Shown here piece after piece: positions 6,011 to 6,456 of a stretch of 6,456 nt of DNA (the stretch's first letter is position 1; each line of letters opens with the position of its first letter). The position numbers were made by a program, and so were the translations under genes. The notes under the pieces are model-generated. The model had not been told where the DNA came from and made no database searches. It was given only the letters and a program-made list of their open reading frames with translations. Source of the DNA: Fibrobacteraceae bacterium (GTDB lineage: Bacteria; Fibrobacterota; Fibrobacteria; Fibrobacterales; Fibrobacteraceae); NCBI GenBank assembly GCA_023231365.1, contig JALNVO010000158.1, positions 1-6,456 of the forward strand. Reading direction: 5' to 3'.

Positions 6011-6259
6011 ATGAGAAAAAACGATAATACAAGTACTACTTCTCGTCAAATTCCAGGAGAACTTCAAGAAAAGACATTTCTTGATCCGCGATATAATCCG
6101 GCCTTTCACGCTTTTTTTAACAGCGAGGATGCTCTCGTCAGTTTTTTGAATGGAGTTTTGCATTTGGATGGTTGTAATCAGATTGAATCTCTTGTTTTTA
6201 AATCGGAAGACCCTTTGCAATTCCGTGTTCCCGAATGGATTTCTTATGGGTACCTCTAA
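6011..6259 (+). pseudogene. Rpn-family nuclease/putative transposase, 5' fragment cut by element E3
   Basis: 82 codons from an ATG with a good ribosome binding site (AAGGA, seven bases upstream). From residue 23 the reading FLDPRYNPAFHAFFNSEDAL and the following SFLNGVL is the N-terminal signature of Rpn / PD-(D/E)XK nuclease family transposases (PDDEXK_2 type). These are usually about 300 residues long, and their catalytic Asp and E-x-Q lie beyond this point. The native reading continues to about RVPEWISY (residues 72-79) and then enters E3 at 6248, ending G-Y-L-stop, so the catalytic core is missing. Rpn proteins are DNA endonucleases linked to recombination and present in many paralogues; the fragment is probably inactive. 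Nothing in the window shows whether the 3' part continues beyond E3. Confidence 0.75.
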
Positions 6260-6456
6260 AAATTCATCTTTATGACGAGAATCCGGTTCCCTCTAGGGAA
6301 CGTCAGGGTTCGAAGAGCCGGACTCTAGTCCGGCCCCGCAGGGGTGAGGATGGAACAACGTGACACCGCAACAACGAGAATCCGGTTCCCTCTAGGGAAC
6401 GTCAGGGTTCGAAGAGCCGGACTCTAGTCCGGCCCCGCAGGGGTGAGGATGGAACA
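6248..6456. mobile_element. E3: left end of a related mobile element, running off the window
   Basis: It begins GGGTACCTCTAAAAATTCA, matching the left end of E2 (GGGCACCTCTAGAAACTCA) with three substitutions. The similarity continues to about 6274 (CTTTATGA against TTTTTATGA in E2). The four bases before it are TTAT, an AT-rich target like TTTA at E2. It interrupts the Rpn gene. After the shared end, the interior is wholly different from E2: two copies of a structured 99-bp repeat. The right end is outside the window, so total size and any passenger gene are unknown. Confidence 0.6.
6275..6456. repeat. 99-bp direct repeat, two copies (second cut by the window end)
   Basis: Copy 1 is 6275-6373 and copy 2 is 6374-6456. 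The 83 bases that can be compared are identical by eye, and the 16 bases 6358-6373 are either the end of the unit or a spacer. Each unit holds three hairpins in a row. In copy 1 these are GTTCCCT/AGGGAAC (6286-6301), GCCGGACT/AGTCCGGC (6317-6334) and CCCC-GCA-GGGG (6334-6344). No coding potential is evident, and there is a stop in the obvious frames. The pattern is not CRISPR-like: the unit is too long and the spacing is too short. Confidence 0.85.

Noticed and set aside
6275..6456. CRISPR array
   Set aside because: The repeated unit is at least 83 bp with only 16 bp between copies, it contains several long palindromes, and no cas gene is near.

Overview
The window looks like a chromosomal segment of a Fibrobacter-type bacterium. 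This is inference from protein style, not a database match. The clues are an Rpn-family (PD-(D/E)XK) nuclease gene start of the kind repeated in Fibrobacter genomes, and a secreted Ser-rich protein whose C-terminus resembles the T9SS-like tails of that group. Base composition is moderate and the genes are ordinary housekeeping or accessory genes, separated by insertion-element debris.

Layout. Positions 1-140 are the right-hand end of a small mobile element (E1) that begins outside the window. A minus-strand gene (263-1243) encodes a divergent cation diffusion facilitator (CDF)-like membrane protein. Between it and the next, divergent gene sits a complete 161-bp non-autonomous element (E2, 1324-1484) with 17-bp terminal inverted repeats, a 4-bp TTTA target duplication and a possible transposase-tail remnant. 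The plus-strand gene at 1532-2494 encodes a secreted Ser-rich protein with no recognised function. A hairpin with T-tracts on both strands (2528-2572) ends it and also the convergent sufB gene.

The core of the window is a two-gene minus-strand operon for Fe-S cluster biogenesis. A NifU-like protein (4004-4861) carries an IscU-like N-terminal region without its cluster cysteines and an intact Nfu CxxC domain. It overlaps sufB (2592-4007) by 4 bp (ATGA), so the two are probably translationally coupled: SufB would act as assembly scaffold with SufC/SufD encoded elsewhere, and the Nfu domain as carrier or scaffold. Divergent from this operon, across 47 bp, is a patatin-like phospholipase gene (4909-5775).

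Positions 5776-6010 hold no gene, but contain a GC-rich, hairpin-forming island that may be a structured RNA or decayed repeat. The window ends with the first 82 codons of an Rpn-family nuclease/putative transposase gene, cut off by a third element (E3, from 6248). E3 has the same left end as E2 and carries a 99-bp direct repeat, each unit with three consecutive hairpins. The main unusual signal is this family of three related elements (E1, E2, E3), two of them cut by the window edges, with common ends but different interiors.
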